From Sthenelais limicola (taxonomy: Eukaryota > Annelida > Polychaeta > Phyllodocida > Sigalionidae), in the NCBI GenBank assembly GCA_942159475.1, contig OW804097.1, positions 51,914,986 to 51,978,985 on the forward strand: a DNA stretch of 64,000 nucleotides. Direction: 5' to 3'. Each line of letters begins with the position of its first letter. Position 1 is the first letter of the stretch. The position numbers and the translations under genes were made by a program. This document shows, piece after piece, positions 35,578 to 44,952 of this stretch. Below the pieces are notes generated by a model that worked only from the letters and a program-made list of their open reading frames with translations, was not told the DNA's origin and searched no databases.

Positions 35578-37450
35578 CTAAACAGTGCTCTGAACGAGCA
35601 TTCGGTCATTGAAAGCTTGGTCAGTGCCCGGTCAGTGGCCGTCACGTGTTATGAGAGTGGTTGCATTCGAGTACCTTATATAACCTTGCTTGGCCCTTTT
35701 AAAATTACTTGTAATTTCCAATTACTGCCAATGACTATCCTTGAGATAAATGGTCAATGAAGGACCACGGAATACATTTGTACATACAGATCACAATATT
35801 GTTGGATAATTAATGAATAAACATACATAAAATAACAAAATAGTGTTATGTTTTTTGTGCAATATTTGTACTTTGAAATGTTCGGATATAAGTTAAAATG
35901 TAAACTTTGTAGGTAAATATTTTGCATTTTCAGTCTAAACATGCCTAAAGTGCAATAACTATAGGTTGACATCAGGCACAAATAATTGAGGCTGAGAAAA
36001 TCGTTTCCAGTGGAAACGCCAAGTATATGAATTAAGTTGACACTGATTACAAAGTTAAATATGTAAACAGTTGATCAAATCGGTGCATAACTTGATAATT
36101 AGTTAACTTAGTACTTGTTCTATGTCTCTGTTACACTGCCGGAGTTACTATCAATGTTGCTGCCTCTTTAGCCTACACAACTCTGCTCCTAGTTCAACTC
36201 AATATAGTCAGTAAAGAAGGGTTTATGTATCGTACTTTATTTAGTCTTGTAGAACATTATGTCAAGATACTGTCATTATAACAAGGACAAAAGCCGGTTT
36301 CTGTAGAGAGATTATTTGCTTACCCACTCTCGAAGACATTCTCTTAAAGAAATGTCACATACTGTCACTTTCTAAATTTTCAATAACAATATCGATAATA
36401 TTATGTATGGCTTTCTATGTTTTTCACCATCTCCTGGTGTCCACTGGGGGTTATACTCTGAAGCTCATTGATCACCATTTTGTCAAGTCTCCAAATTGAT
36501 ACAATGATAACAAAAAATAATTTATTCATTCTCATAAACATTTTCAAATGTAACCTAGTTCTTTCCAGAGGCACGTGCTCTTTTAGATGATCGGAGGGTG
36601 GTCAGACCATAAATTATTTACAATATTAATTACTAATTATGTAGATGGTTGATATATGGATATATAAGAATGGAATATCACGTATATTTGTGCTTAAATG
36701 ATCGTTAAATGTGTCTAGTGTAACCGCCCTTGATGCTGACCGAGGATATTGTCCCTCCATTTTAGCCACACCTAAATTTAACGTATTGAGTCATGCATTA
36801 TTATTATTATTATTATAAACTTTTATTCAGTAAACATATACATTTCTGATCAATGAAGTACTAAAAAGGAATGATCCTTCTCCATGTGTTCATTGACGCG
36901 GAGATCTTCCCGGTATCCCTTAAATAATTTATACAAACAGTATATGACTGCAAATACAATTATCACATCTATGCATTATAATAATCACGATCCGTTTGTC
37001 AGAATCAGATAACTGTGATTCATGTTCAGAACCTCGTCCACTACTTCTTTACTCACTCACAATCTAAAATAGAAATGGCTGGGCTCGATGAATCTATCAG
37101 TTTAAATAAAGAAGCAAATACAAAATATAAAATCCCACCAGTGGAATAATTGCAAAAATATATCTGTTGTGCTGGTACATGCAAATACATGCAATGTAGC
37201 TGAATAAATCTTGAGTATCTTGAATTTGTATGTCGTCATAGGATATGAATATAAATTATAAAATGCCTAACATAAATCAAAACGTTAATAAAGAAGGACA
37301 CACTTCCCAAAAATTACATGAGAGCTGCCCTTCAATTTTACGTGTAATATATCATCAACGTACTGTAGTTAAAATATTATAGTAAACTAGTCTGACCACG
37401 CGTGAAATGTATGAGTCATGGAAGCTGTTATTTCTTATCAATTACTTAAC
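35578..37450. other. Gene-free stretch
   Basis: AT-rich, with no exon recognised. It holds an (ATT)n microsatellite at about 36795-36817. Confidence 0.5.
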
Positions 37451-37701
37451 ACATTATCGCCGATGCCCTGTATGGAAGGAAGGTGGTTATGGAAGGATAA
37501 AGAGGTGACAAGCAGGCTTGGGACATTAAGATTTTTATTAAAAGTTTGATGTAAAAGTTTATATAAAAATAGATAAATTGAATTTTTAAATTAAAAATTT
37601 ATAAATAAATTTTAGAATTAAATAAAGATAAGAAATTGATGTAAGAATTTGTTGAAAATTAGATAAGAAGTGATGATAATTAATGAATAAATAATATAAT
37701 G
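37451..37701 (-). repeat. Split direct repeat B, copy 2 (251 bp)
   Basis: Nearly identical (one difference seen, A/G in the TTTTTRAATT segment) to 37913-38163, offset 462 bp. In minus orientation it is the outermost of a B-A-B arrangement after the recombinase, as in PAT/Ngaro-type elements, whose 3' end reads B1-A2-B2 (established knowledge). Confidence 0.7.
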
Positions 37702-37912
37702 GTGATGAGGGAAGGGAAGAGAAGAGAAAAAGGTGTGGGTGGGTGGGGACAAAATTTGAGGTGCGTCATAGGCGACGAGTGAAGTTGAAGTGAAGGGAGA
37801 GGTGGGGACGAAGCCGGAGCTTTGGGAAATTATTAATAGAGTTGGAGTGTTTGTTAGTGGGGCTTAGAACGGGCGCGATAATGACCTGGCATGGCCACTA
37901 GCCATGCCTTGA
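37702..37912 (-). repeat. Segment A2 between the two B repeats
   Basis: 211 bp, purine-rich on plus (GGGAAGGGAAGAGAAGAG). In a split-direct-repeat element a second copy (A1) would lie before gag. I do not see it in the window; the LINE at 61.1 kb interrupts the expected place. Confidence 0.5.
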
Positions 37913-38163
37913 ACATTATCGCCGATGCCCTGTATGGAAGGAAGGTGGTTATGGAAGGATAAAGAGGTGACAAGCAGGCTTGGGACATTAAGATTTTTAT
38001 TAAAAGTTTGATGTAAAAGTTTATATAAAAATAGATAAATTGAATTTTTGAATTAAAAATTTATAAATAAATTTTAGAATTAAATAAAGATAAGAAATTG
38101 ATGTAAGAATTTGTTGAAAATTAGATAAGAAGTGATGATAATTAATGAATAAATAATATAATG
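37913..38163 (-). repeat. Split direct repeat B, copy 1 (251 bp)
   Basis: Partner of 37451-37701. It lies about 330 bp after the recombinase stop on the minus strand. Confidence 0.7.
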
Positions 38164-38493
38164 CCAAACCTGCCATGATATGTTATAGATGGGAAGGTGT
38201 ATTTTTTTTTTATGGATGTGGTATGAACAATATGAAAGTATAAGAAGTATTGTAATTGATTATGTGGGGGGGTAGATAGGGATAAAATTAACCCGGTTGG
38301 GTAAGTCTGTAAATGTCTTTGAGGGTAAAAATGGTCTGAGCCATTTGTAAAAATTATATATATAAGATGTCCTTCCCGTATAGGGGTAATAAAAGCACCG
38401 AGTGCATGGGGTCAGTAGACCAGATATAGTTGGGTCCTTTTGGCGGACGAGATGAGCGTCTTGAGTGGTGACTAAGGCTTGGGCCTAAGGGTT

Positions 38494-38718
38494 TCACGTG
38501 CGGTGTTTGTACTTCTGAGTTGTGGAGATGCTGTTGATGAGGGCATCATTTACAGATGAGCTGTTTGTATATATATACTGCTGGTATGCAGCTGAATGCC
38601 AGCCCCCGAAGCGCTGTATATCCAGCTCAGAGCATCCCTGCTCGTACGCCATGGATGCCGCCGCTTTTCGCAGGCTGTGTAGGGATAAATGCGTTGTATC
38701 CGCCCCATGGCCGGAGAG
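38494..38718 (-). pseudogene. Tyrosine recombinase C-terminus, cut off by an insertion
   Basis: On minus, HLSLHSLRKAAASMA holds the HxxR catalytic motif, followed by FGGWHSAAYQQYI with the W/H position and the nucleophile tyrosine in the correct order. The stop is at 38494. The upstream part of the same protein lies 9.4 kb away at 48098-48622, separated by the TIR element at 38719-48089, with CCGGAGAG present at both junctions. Removing the insert and one CCGGAGAG lets the frame run on. Confidence 0.85.
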
Positions 38719-39027
38719 CGGTATGACTAAAAGACGCACAGCACCGAAAACGCGCACAGCATCCGCACAGCACCCGCACAGTACCATCGCTACTTGTGCG
38801 ACTTATATTTCATAGTTTTTCACAGGAAATATTCAATTTATAACCGGGAAATTTTAGGATATTAATGATGAAGGGTCGAACTCAAAAGCCAGTAAATATG
38901 GGATTGAATAGTTGAATAGTTTTACTGTAATTAACTCTCGAAGTTGCAAACATTTCAGGATGTTTAAATTAATTTTCTGTAATTTAGTCACTTATAATTC
39001 TTAAATAATTCTTAAATATTCTGAATA

Positions 39028-39452
39028 TGTAGTGAACCGCAGATTCGTGGGCACGAGTTTACGAAATTCCGGAAAGAATCACAAATACGAGGAGATTCGT
39101 TTGAACCTGGTTTATTTCCCAAAGGTATACAGTTACAAAGGTATTGTCACTGAAGCAAGGGTGCTTAAATTGAACAACAGAAGTATCTCGGTCCGCGGCG
39201 CGGCTCGAGTCCGTAGTGTTAAGCGAAGCCTGGATCCCCTTGCGGAGGTAGTAGTATCCTCCGCCTACCGTCCGTCGGAGGGTGTCTGCAGTGTCGTCTG
39301 CACGGTGGTCGTATGTCGCCCCCTGACGGAACTGGCCGGAACTGGTGGTAGTCGTCTCCAGCGCTGGTAGAAGTGCCCCCGCTGTCGTAGCCTGGTTGGT
39401 GTTCGGCGATAGTCGACAGCCTCGCTGTATTCCGGGTGGCGGACCCACTACA
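39028..39452 (-). repeat. Gypsy 3' LTR
   Basis: 425 bp, differing from the other LTR at four sites seen by eye. AATAAA on minus at 39116-39111 is a probable R-region poly(A) signal. Confidence 0.95.
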
Positions 39453-39464
39453 CTGCCCCCTCAC
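39453..39464 (-). promoter_or_regulatory. Polypurine tract
   Basis: GTGAGGGGGCAG on minus abuts the 3' LTR. It is the expected plus-strand DNA primer and fixes the element's orientation. Confidence 0.75.
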
Positions 39465-39895
39465 TAGTTGGAGTTGAGGAGGTCCACGATAACTAGTTAT
39501 GTAGGGTCCGCCGTGGCACCAAGGAGATCCTCGTGGCTCCAGATCCTCGTGTGCAGCGGGGCAAATGTTATGCCACTCCGCCGCACGGATCCTAGGGCCA
39601 GACTTGCACTCGCCCCCAAGGTTCGTAGCCTTCATAGGCCTAAAGAGGCCACCGGACATGCCTGTCCATCCCGATCTCGCAGCGCGGTACAACCGGAAGC
39701 GTACATTTGAAGCATAAAAAATTTTCGTGCACGAGCTTTATTAATAAAAGCGAGACTAGTGAACCATACTAGCTTTGCGGATAAAACCACCACCTGCGAG
39801 GAGGAGCGCCCCCCCCCCTTGCTGTGAGATGAACCCACACGAGACAGCCGCCTCGGGGGATCGCAGTGCTGATCCCGAGCCCTATTGAGGGAGTT

Positions 39896-40380
39896 CTAGA
39901 CGAACTCACCTGCCTCTTTCGCCTCAGCTTCACCCTCCGTTTTGGAGATGCCGTGAAGCGAAAGATTCCCAATAAGGGCTTCATCGAACGGGTCGAAACG
40001 CGGATCTGGGACGACAACTACGTTGTCTTCTTGCCCCAGATCGTCGTATATCAACGCCGTATCGGAGTCCGACTCCTGCAGTAGCTCGTGCTCTTCCCCG
40101 TCCGATATTTCTACCGACTTGTCAGAGCCCGAGCCTGCTGTCGCCAGACCGTCCACGGAGCTGGTACGCTCGTCCGTGCGAGGCCATGGTAACGGGATTA
40201 CGTCACGGGATTACGTCACGGGATTACCTGCTGACGTTCAGCTTCCTCCTTCTCGTCTTCCTCGTGGAAGAACGCCATGTCGCGGGCCGACTGCTCCTTG
40301 TCTCGCAGACAGAGTTGCTCGAAAGCCTCCCGCTTGGCCGTCTCAGCTAGTTGCTGACAAGCGGCTTCCTCCTGTTGGAG
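39896..40380 (-). pseudogene. Tail of the second gag-like frame, broken
   Basis: After the stop at 40381-40383 the glutamine/glutamate coiled-coil phrase continues (LQQEEAACQQLAETAKREAF) down to about 40230. A frame at 40156-39896 then gives an acidic peptide (SVEISDGEEHELLQESDSD). A 15-bp unit, ACGGGATTACGTC, is repeated about 2.5 times at 40190-40230. No known domain was seen. Confidence 0.4.
40190..40228. repeat. Tandem 15-bp repeat (ACGTCACGGGATT)
   Basis: About two and a half copies of a unit with a CRE-like TTACGTCA core, inside the Gypsy. Confidence 0.8.
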
Positions 40381-41055
40381 TCATTGCTGTTCCGCTTGCC
40401 GTAGAGCAGCCTCCTCCTGTTGGAGTCGTAGGTCTTCCGCCTGTCGCAGAGTTTCCTCTTCACGGAGTTTCCTCTCCAAGGCCTCTTTGATCAGGCGCAT
40501 CTCGGCTAGGGCCGTCTCACGTTTGATACGGAGCCGCTCTGCCTCGACCCGACCCTGCTCGAAACGACGCTGTGCCGCCGCCTTTTCCTCCTCCTTTCGA
40601 GCAGTTGACCCCTCGTGGGGGTCTACCTCCATCTCTGTTTCCGTACTACAGAGAGGAGTCGCGTTAGCGAGCGCTGATGCCCCAGCGGTCGGGGGCACCT
40701 TCGTAGTCGCGACGCCTGTGGGCGTGCGGGCTGGAGTGTGGGTGGGAGTGCCACGACCTATACCTCCGAAAAGAGGTTTGGCGGTCTGACGATCACCCAG
40801 AGCGAAACCCGGAGGAACGGCCGGTGCTACGCGCAAAGCTCGATTGAACTTCTCGCGGACCTCCATTTTCCTCTGTTCCAGTCGCAGAATCGGATTCTGC
40901 ACTGGAGGAGCCGTCTCTACCCTTGGTGGTGGAGGAGACGCGGGTCGCATAGCCCGTTGCGCGGCCTGAGCCCGCAGCAGAGTGACCTCCGCGTGCAGCT
41001 CCTGGTTCTCCCGGCGAAGTCCGTTGACTTGCGTGTCGAGAAGGTTTACCTCTCC
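40381..41055 (-). pseudogene. Coiled-coil part of the second gag-like frame
   Basis: From about 41055 the minus frame reads EVNLLDTQVNGLRRENQEL, leading into the open frame 40950-40381 with a proline-rich stretch (RPASPPPPRVETAPP) and a long heptad-rich region (EERKLREEETLRQAEDLRLQ-like). It is separated from the upstream frame by a frameshift near 41050 and ends at a TGA at 40381. The coiled coil may mediate multimerisation, as in Gag proteins (inference). Confidence 0.5.
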
Positions 41056-42497
41056 ACCAGGAGTTCCTGCTCATTGAGGGACCTGTTAAGGTCCTCCATA
41101 AGCTGCGCGATTTCCGCTTGGCTATCAACCAAACGGTCCACGTTATCGGGAGGCCTGTAGGTCTCTGCGATATCCACACAGAAGCCTTCCAGCGACTCTT
41201 GTAGAGCCAGCCGGAGGACCGCTGCGCGATCAGCCACCACCTTTCGGGTACGGGCGATGCCTGCCCGGTCGACTTTGGGTGGGGGTGCCCTTGCGGCAGC
41301 CGTAGGCCGTGACGGACCCGGCTGAGGGTCCGGCACGAGTGAGGTGGCACTAGGTGCTCTACCTTCCGCGGCTGCGGGTGCGGGGCGGCGCGACTTCTGC
41401 GGGACCGTAAGTCCTGTAGGCGCGGGCAAGACGGGAAATTCCTTCTCCTTAGAGGACGGAATTTTATACCCGTCTAGCCAGGCGTTCTTGTCGGAAATCG
41501 GTGCGGGCACGAGTTTCGGACGTTTCTCGGGCCGCTTTTCCGTATCGGAACGGTCCGATTTGTCCGACTTATCGGAACCCTTCTTCTTCCTCTTTGTCTT
41601 CCCCGTTCGTTTAGGCTTAGTGATATCCTTTTCCAACGGGTACTTGGAGGTGAAGCCTTGCTCCTTCGCGTTCCTCAGAATGGCTTCCGAGGTTGCAGAG
41701 GCAAGGTGGAGCGTGCTTTTGTATCCCCACTGTGGGAGATACGAAACGCCCGCGCGCTCAAGAGCCGGCATAATTTTGTCGACAGCCTTTTTACGGGCCA
41801 TCTTATGCGGCTCCTTTGACCCGTGGGTCACGATGTCGGAGCGACGGTCCCCGGTTACGGGACAATACCCAATCGGACACCGCCAAACCGGTGTCTCGGG
41901 GGTATGCACCTCACACAGATGTCTGGTGAAGAGAAGCCGAGATTTAAAGATCTGCGGCTTACCGACGAGTGCCTCCGTTCTGCAGAGCAGGAACGGGCAC
42001 CGCGAACCCTCTTCGTAGAGGAGCATAGCCATTTGAAGCTTACGGTCAGCTTCAAACGAGTACGCTAGGTCAGCCGTTCGCAAGACCTTACGGGGGTTGG
42101 TACAGGTTTCAAAGAAACGTTTGTACTCTTCCACGGAGACCGCTTTGTGGTACTCCGGGTAGTCAGGGAAACGATGGACCTCCGATGGGTCACGTACCGC
42201 CTCCTTTCGCTCTCGCTCGTTTGCGGGGAGTAGAGAAAGAACCGGCTTCTTTCCATCTCCCCACTTGAGCTTCTTCGCCGCGGCGTTGAGAGCTTTGTGC
42301 CGGCGGTACTTGCCGGCAGCCACATCGGGGTCTTTTAGGCCATCCGATGGGCTCGCGTCCAAGTCATCCGAGTGACTTGACGGACCGTCCACCTCACGTT
42401 TGAGACGGCGGTCGCGCTCACGACGAACACGCCGTTTGCGATTGGCTGCAGTCTCCTCGAAGGAGTCTGCGGCCGAGTGTTCGCTGTCATCGCTCAT
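41046..42497 (-). CDS. Second gag-like ORF with two C2H2 zinc fingers and coiled coil (483 aa)
   Basis: ATG at 42497 starts MSDDSEHSAADSFEETAANR, then a basic region RKRRVRRERDRRLKREV. Two C2H2-like fingers follow around residues 165-230: CPFLLC..RHLCEVH and WRCPIGYC..THGSKEPHK. A lysine/serine-rich stretch (KRTGKTKRKKKGSDKSDKSD) looks like a nuclear localisation signal. A proline/alanine-rich linker and a C-terminal coiled coil complete it. It lies where the integrase and 3' part of pol should be, in the same orientation as the Gypsy. It could be the gag of another retroelement joined by recombination, or an accessory gene. I do not recognise the exact family. Confidence 0.6.
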   Translation of the reverse strand: MSDDSEHSAADSFEETAANRKRRVRRERDRRLKREVDGPSSHSDDLDASPSDGLKDPDVAAGKYRRHKALNAAAKKLKWGDGKKPVLSLLPANERERKEAVRDPSEVHRFPDYPEYHKAVSVEEYKRFFETCTNPRKVLRTADLAYSFEADRKLQMAMLLYEEGSRCPFLLCRTEALVGKPQIFKSRLLFTRHLCEVHTPETPVWRCPIGYCPVTGDRRSDIVTHGSKEPHKMARKKAVDKIMPALERAGVSYLPQWGYKSTLHLASATSEAILRNAKEQGFTSKYPLEKDITKPKRTGKTKRKKKGSDKSDKSDRSDTEKRPEKRPKLVPAPISDKNAWLDGYKIPSSKEKEFPVLPAPTGLTVPQKSRRPAPAAAEGRAPSATSLVPDPQPGPSRPTAAARAPPPKVDRAGIARTRKVVADRAAVLRLALQESLEGFCVDIAETYRPPDNVDRLVDSQAEIAQLMEDLNRSLNEQELLVER

Positions 42498-42758
42498 GAG
42501 GAGCGTGACCGCGAAAGGCTACCCGACGGTAGAAGGGGCTCGTCTCGGAGACAGTCCCCAATCCGTTTTTCTCGTCCGACTCGTCTCGTCCCAGAACTCG
42601 AAGTCCGTACCCTGTAATACAAAGTGAAACACTCAATTCACGGGTCACAATGAAATCTCACACACGAACGGCCTAACCAGTAGTCCGCCGAGATAGAGGA
42701 GTACGGCAAACCACGAGTGTTTGCCGAAGTTAATTACCTCTCTCTTAGTCTCGGGGCT

Positions 42759-42766
42759 CTTATATA
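42759..42766 (-). promoter_or_regulatory. Internal TATA box (TATATAAG) upstream of the second gag-like ORF
   Basis: TATATAAG on minus, in a GC-rich setting, about 260 bases before the ATG at 42497. A minus AATAAA at 42992-42987, just after the truncated pol, precedes it. This gives a poly(A)-signal-then-promoter order within one retroelement. Confidence 0.4.
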
Positions 42767-42946
42767 GGCGGCCATCCGAATGAAACAACTCAATCGCACC
42801 CGAGGTGTTGACATCGCTCGCGAACTCCCAGGAGCCGTGTCCAACCGTTCTGGTTGCGTAGTTGACACCACTCACGAAAGTTCGCGTGGTATGGCGGCCA
42901 TACGAGCCGCCGGCGCGATAGGGACTGACACTACTCGTGAAAAGCG

Positions 42947-44401
42947 TTATCCGGTAGCATTCGTGTATCCATCCGTGCCCGGCATCTTTATTAACGATAT
43001 AGCCGGAGCCCGTACGAAAACACGAAACTGAACTAGATACGCCCCACCTGAGGCCGGGCCGTGATATCGCCTGAACATAGATAGGCGTTGGTCAAACGGC
43101 AACACGATCCTCGAGAAAACATGTCCAGTCGAAGGTTTTCTCCACTTGAACATGAGTACCCCTTCTTCTAAACACAAATCTGTCTTGTGACTCCAGATTG
43201 TTCTGAATTCATCACTTTCACTAGTCAGATTCGTGGGTTCCCGGTTGTTTTCCAGAAAACCCATGATACGATTGATAGTATCGTCTGTGCGCTGTTGCTC
43301 ACGGATAGTCCGGTTTACAGATACGAGATTGTCATCCGTGCCTATCCCCTCCCCCACGAAACTAGCTACAGCAGCTTCGTGCGCCCCACAATCATCGCAA
43401 TCTGTACGTTTACAACGACTGTAGGGTCTACGAGAGAGGCCATCCGCATTTTCATGCTTCTTGCCCGGGCGGTGCTGAATAACACCTTTGTTGGTAACCC
43501 TGTACTGCTGTAAGTCCAGCAACCAACGAGCCAGCATATTTTCTGGTTCCTTGAAGGTCATAAGCCACGTAAGAGACGAGTGGTCCGTACGGACTATGAA
43601 GTCTGCGCTGTATAAATAATGTTTGAATTTCCGCACATAATATACGACCGCTAACAGCTCTCTGTACGTAGTACAGTAGTTTTTCTGCGATTTCGAGAGC
43701 GAATTACTGGCATATGCGATCACCCGCTCTTGCTCGTCCTGAACCTGCGATAGGACTGCCCCCATGGCCGTACCACTTGCATCCGTATCCAGAATGAACT
43801 GGCCGGTCGCTCGTGGATACGCCAAGACGGACGTGGACAGCAAGGCTTTCTTCGTAGCCTCGAATGCATCATCGAGCTCACTATTCCAAGTAAGCTTATA
43901 CCGTAGTACCTTTTGTCCGGCTGTTGCAGTTTCCTGCAATGGCCGCACGAGATCATTAAAACTCAGAATGAACTGACGGTAATATGAAGCGAAACCCAGA
44001 AATGATCTGATATCCTTCACTGTCAACGGAATAGGCCAAGTTACTACCGCTCGCGTCTTCTCCGGATCCGCCCGTATCCCCTCCTTAGATACGATGCGAC
44101 CCAGGTACTGTACCTCTTCACGAAAGAGGCGACACTTCTTCGGTTTCAACTTAAGGCAGTACGCCATCAACCTGTCAAACACTAACCCCGTGTTCGTAAT
44201 AGCATCATGGATCGTTGCACCATAAATGATCACATCGTCGAGATAGACGACGCAGATCTTGCCATTAAGCCCCCGGAGAACCTCCGTCATCATTTTCTGA
44301 AACATGGCCGGGGCATTGCAAAGACCAAACAGCATCACCTTGAACTGGTATAACCCCATGGAAGTCGTGAAAGCCGTTTTCTCTTTACTGTCCGGATCCA
44401 T
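42947..44401 (-). pseudogene. Gypsy RT (C-terminal part), RNase H and integrase stump
   Basis: RT catalytic YLDDVIIYG and LGFASYYRQFI are followed by RNase H (DTDASGTAMGAVLSQ, TYRELLAVVY, VRTDHSSLTWL). A cysteine pair CKRTDCDDCGAHE leads into the start of integrase (QRLSMFRRYHGPASGG). There the homology stops at about 43040, and about 30 unrelated codons end at 42947. The HHCC finger and DDE core are missing. A frameshift near 44420 separates it from the N-terminal RT part. Confidence 0.85.
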
Positions 44402-44403
44402 AG

Positions 44404-44925
44404 CTATTTGCCAATAGCCAGATCTAGGCTACAAAACCACGCATTGCCACCAAGCGCGTCTAGACAGTCGTCTATCCGCGGTAGTGGGTACGAGTCTTTT
44501 CGTGTCACATTGTTCAGTCTCCTGAAATCAACGCAAACCCTAGTTGAACCATCCGGTTTCGGAACAAGAACCGTGGGGAAGGCCCATGGGCTGTTTCCTT
44601 CCTCGATCTTATCCTCCGCTAGCATCTTACTGACCTGGGAGTCCAGAGCCTCCTGTTTTGCTAAGGGAACTCGACGAAAAGGTAACTTTATAGGCTTAGT
44701 GTCACCCGTGTCGATGGAGTGTAGAACCCTGTTCGTAAACCCCAATTGTTCACCTTGCAATCTGAACACCCGCTTTTTCGCGTATACCAACTCGCGCACC
44801 TTTTTCAAGGTTTCAGTATCCGCTACTTCAGCGCCCTCTATGATAGATTCCAGTTCAGGGATGCTAGTAATTGAACAGCTATCGGAGGTCAGCTTTCGCT
44901 TGCCCCCCGTGCTGGACCCGTTCAC
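44404..44925 (-). pseudogene. Gypsy RT N-terminal part
   Basis: It carries the RT fingers phrases KLPFRRVPLAKQEALDSQ, NSPWAFPTVLVPKPDGSTRV and CVDFRRLNNVTRKDSYPLPR, then AWFCSLDL. It stops shortly after SLDLA, where the palm domain should continue; the remaining palm is in another frame from 44401. It shares a frame with the upstream gag-protease ORF, separated only by TAG at 44953-44955. Confidence 0.8.
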
Positions 44926-44952
44926 GGACTCTGCTCTCGCACACGCCAGATG

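Noticed and set aside
39059..39448. 129-codon ORF in each LTR (also 46959-47348)
   Set aside because: It lies wholly in the LTRs; both copies are nearly identical because the LTRs are, so openness is not independent evidence.
41344..42018. 224-codon plus ORF inside the Gypsy
   Set aside because: It is a shadow of the minus zinc-finger ORF in GC-rich sequence.
42612..42737. 5' UTR intron before the second gag-like ORF
   Set aside because: The donor GAGAG|GTAATT lies only about 28 bases from the TATA box, where transcription would start, so the first exon would be nearly absent.
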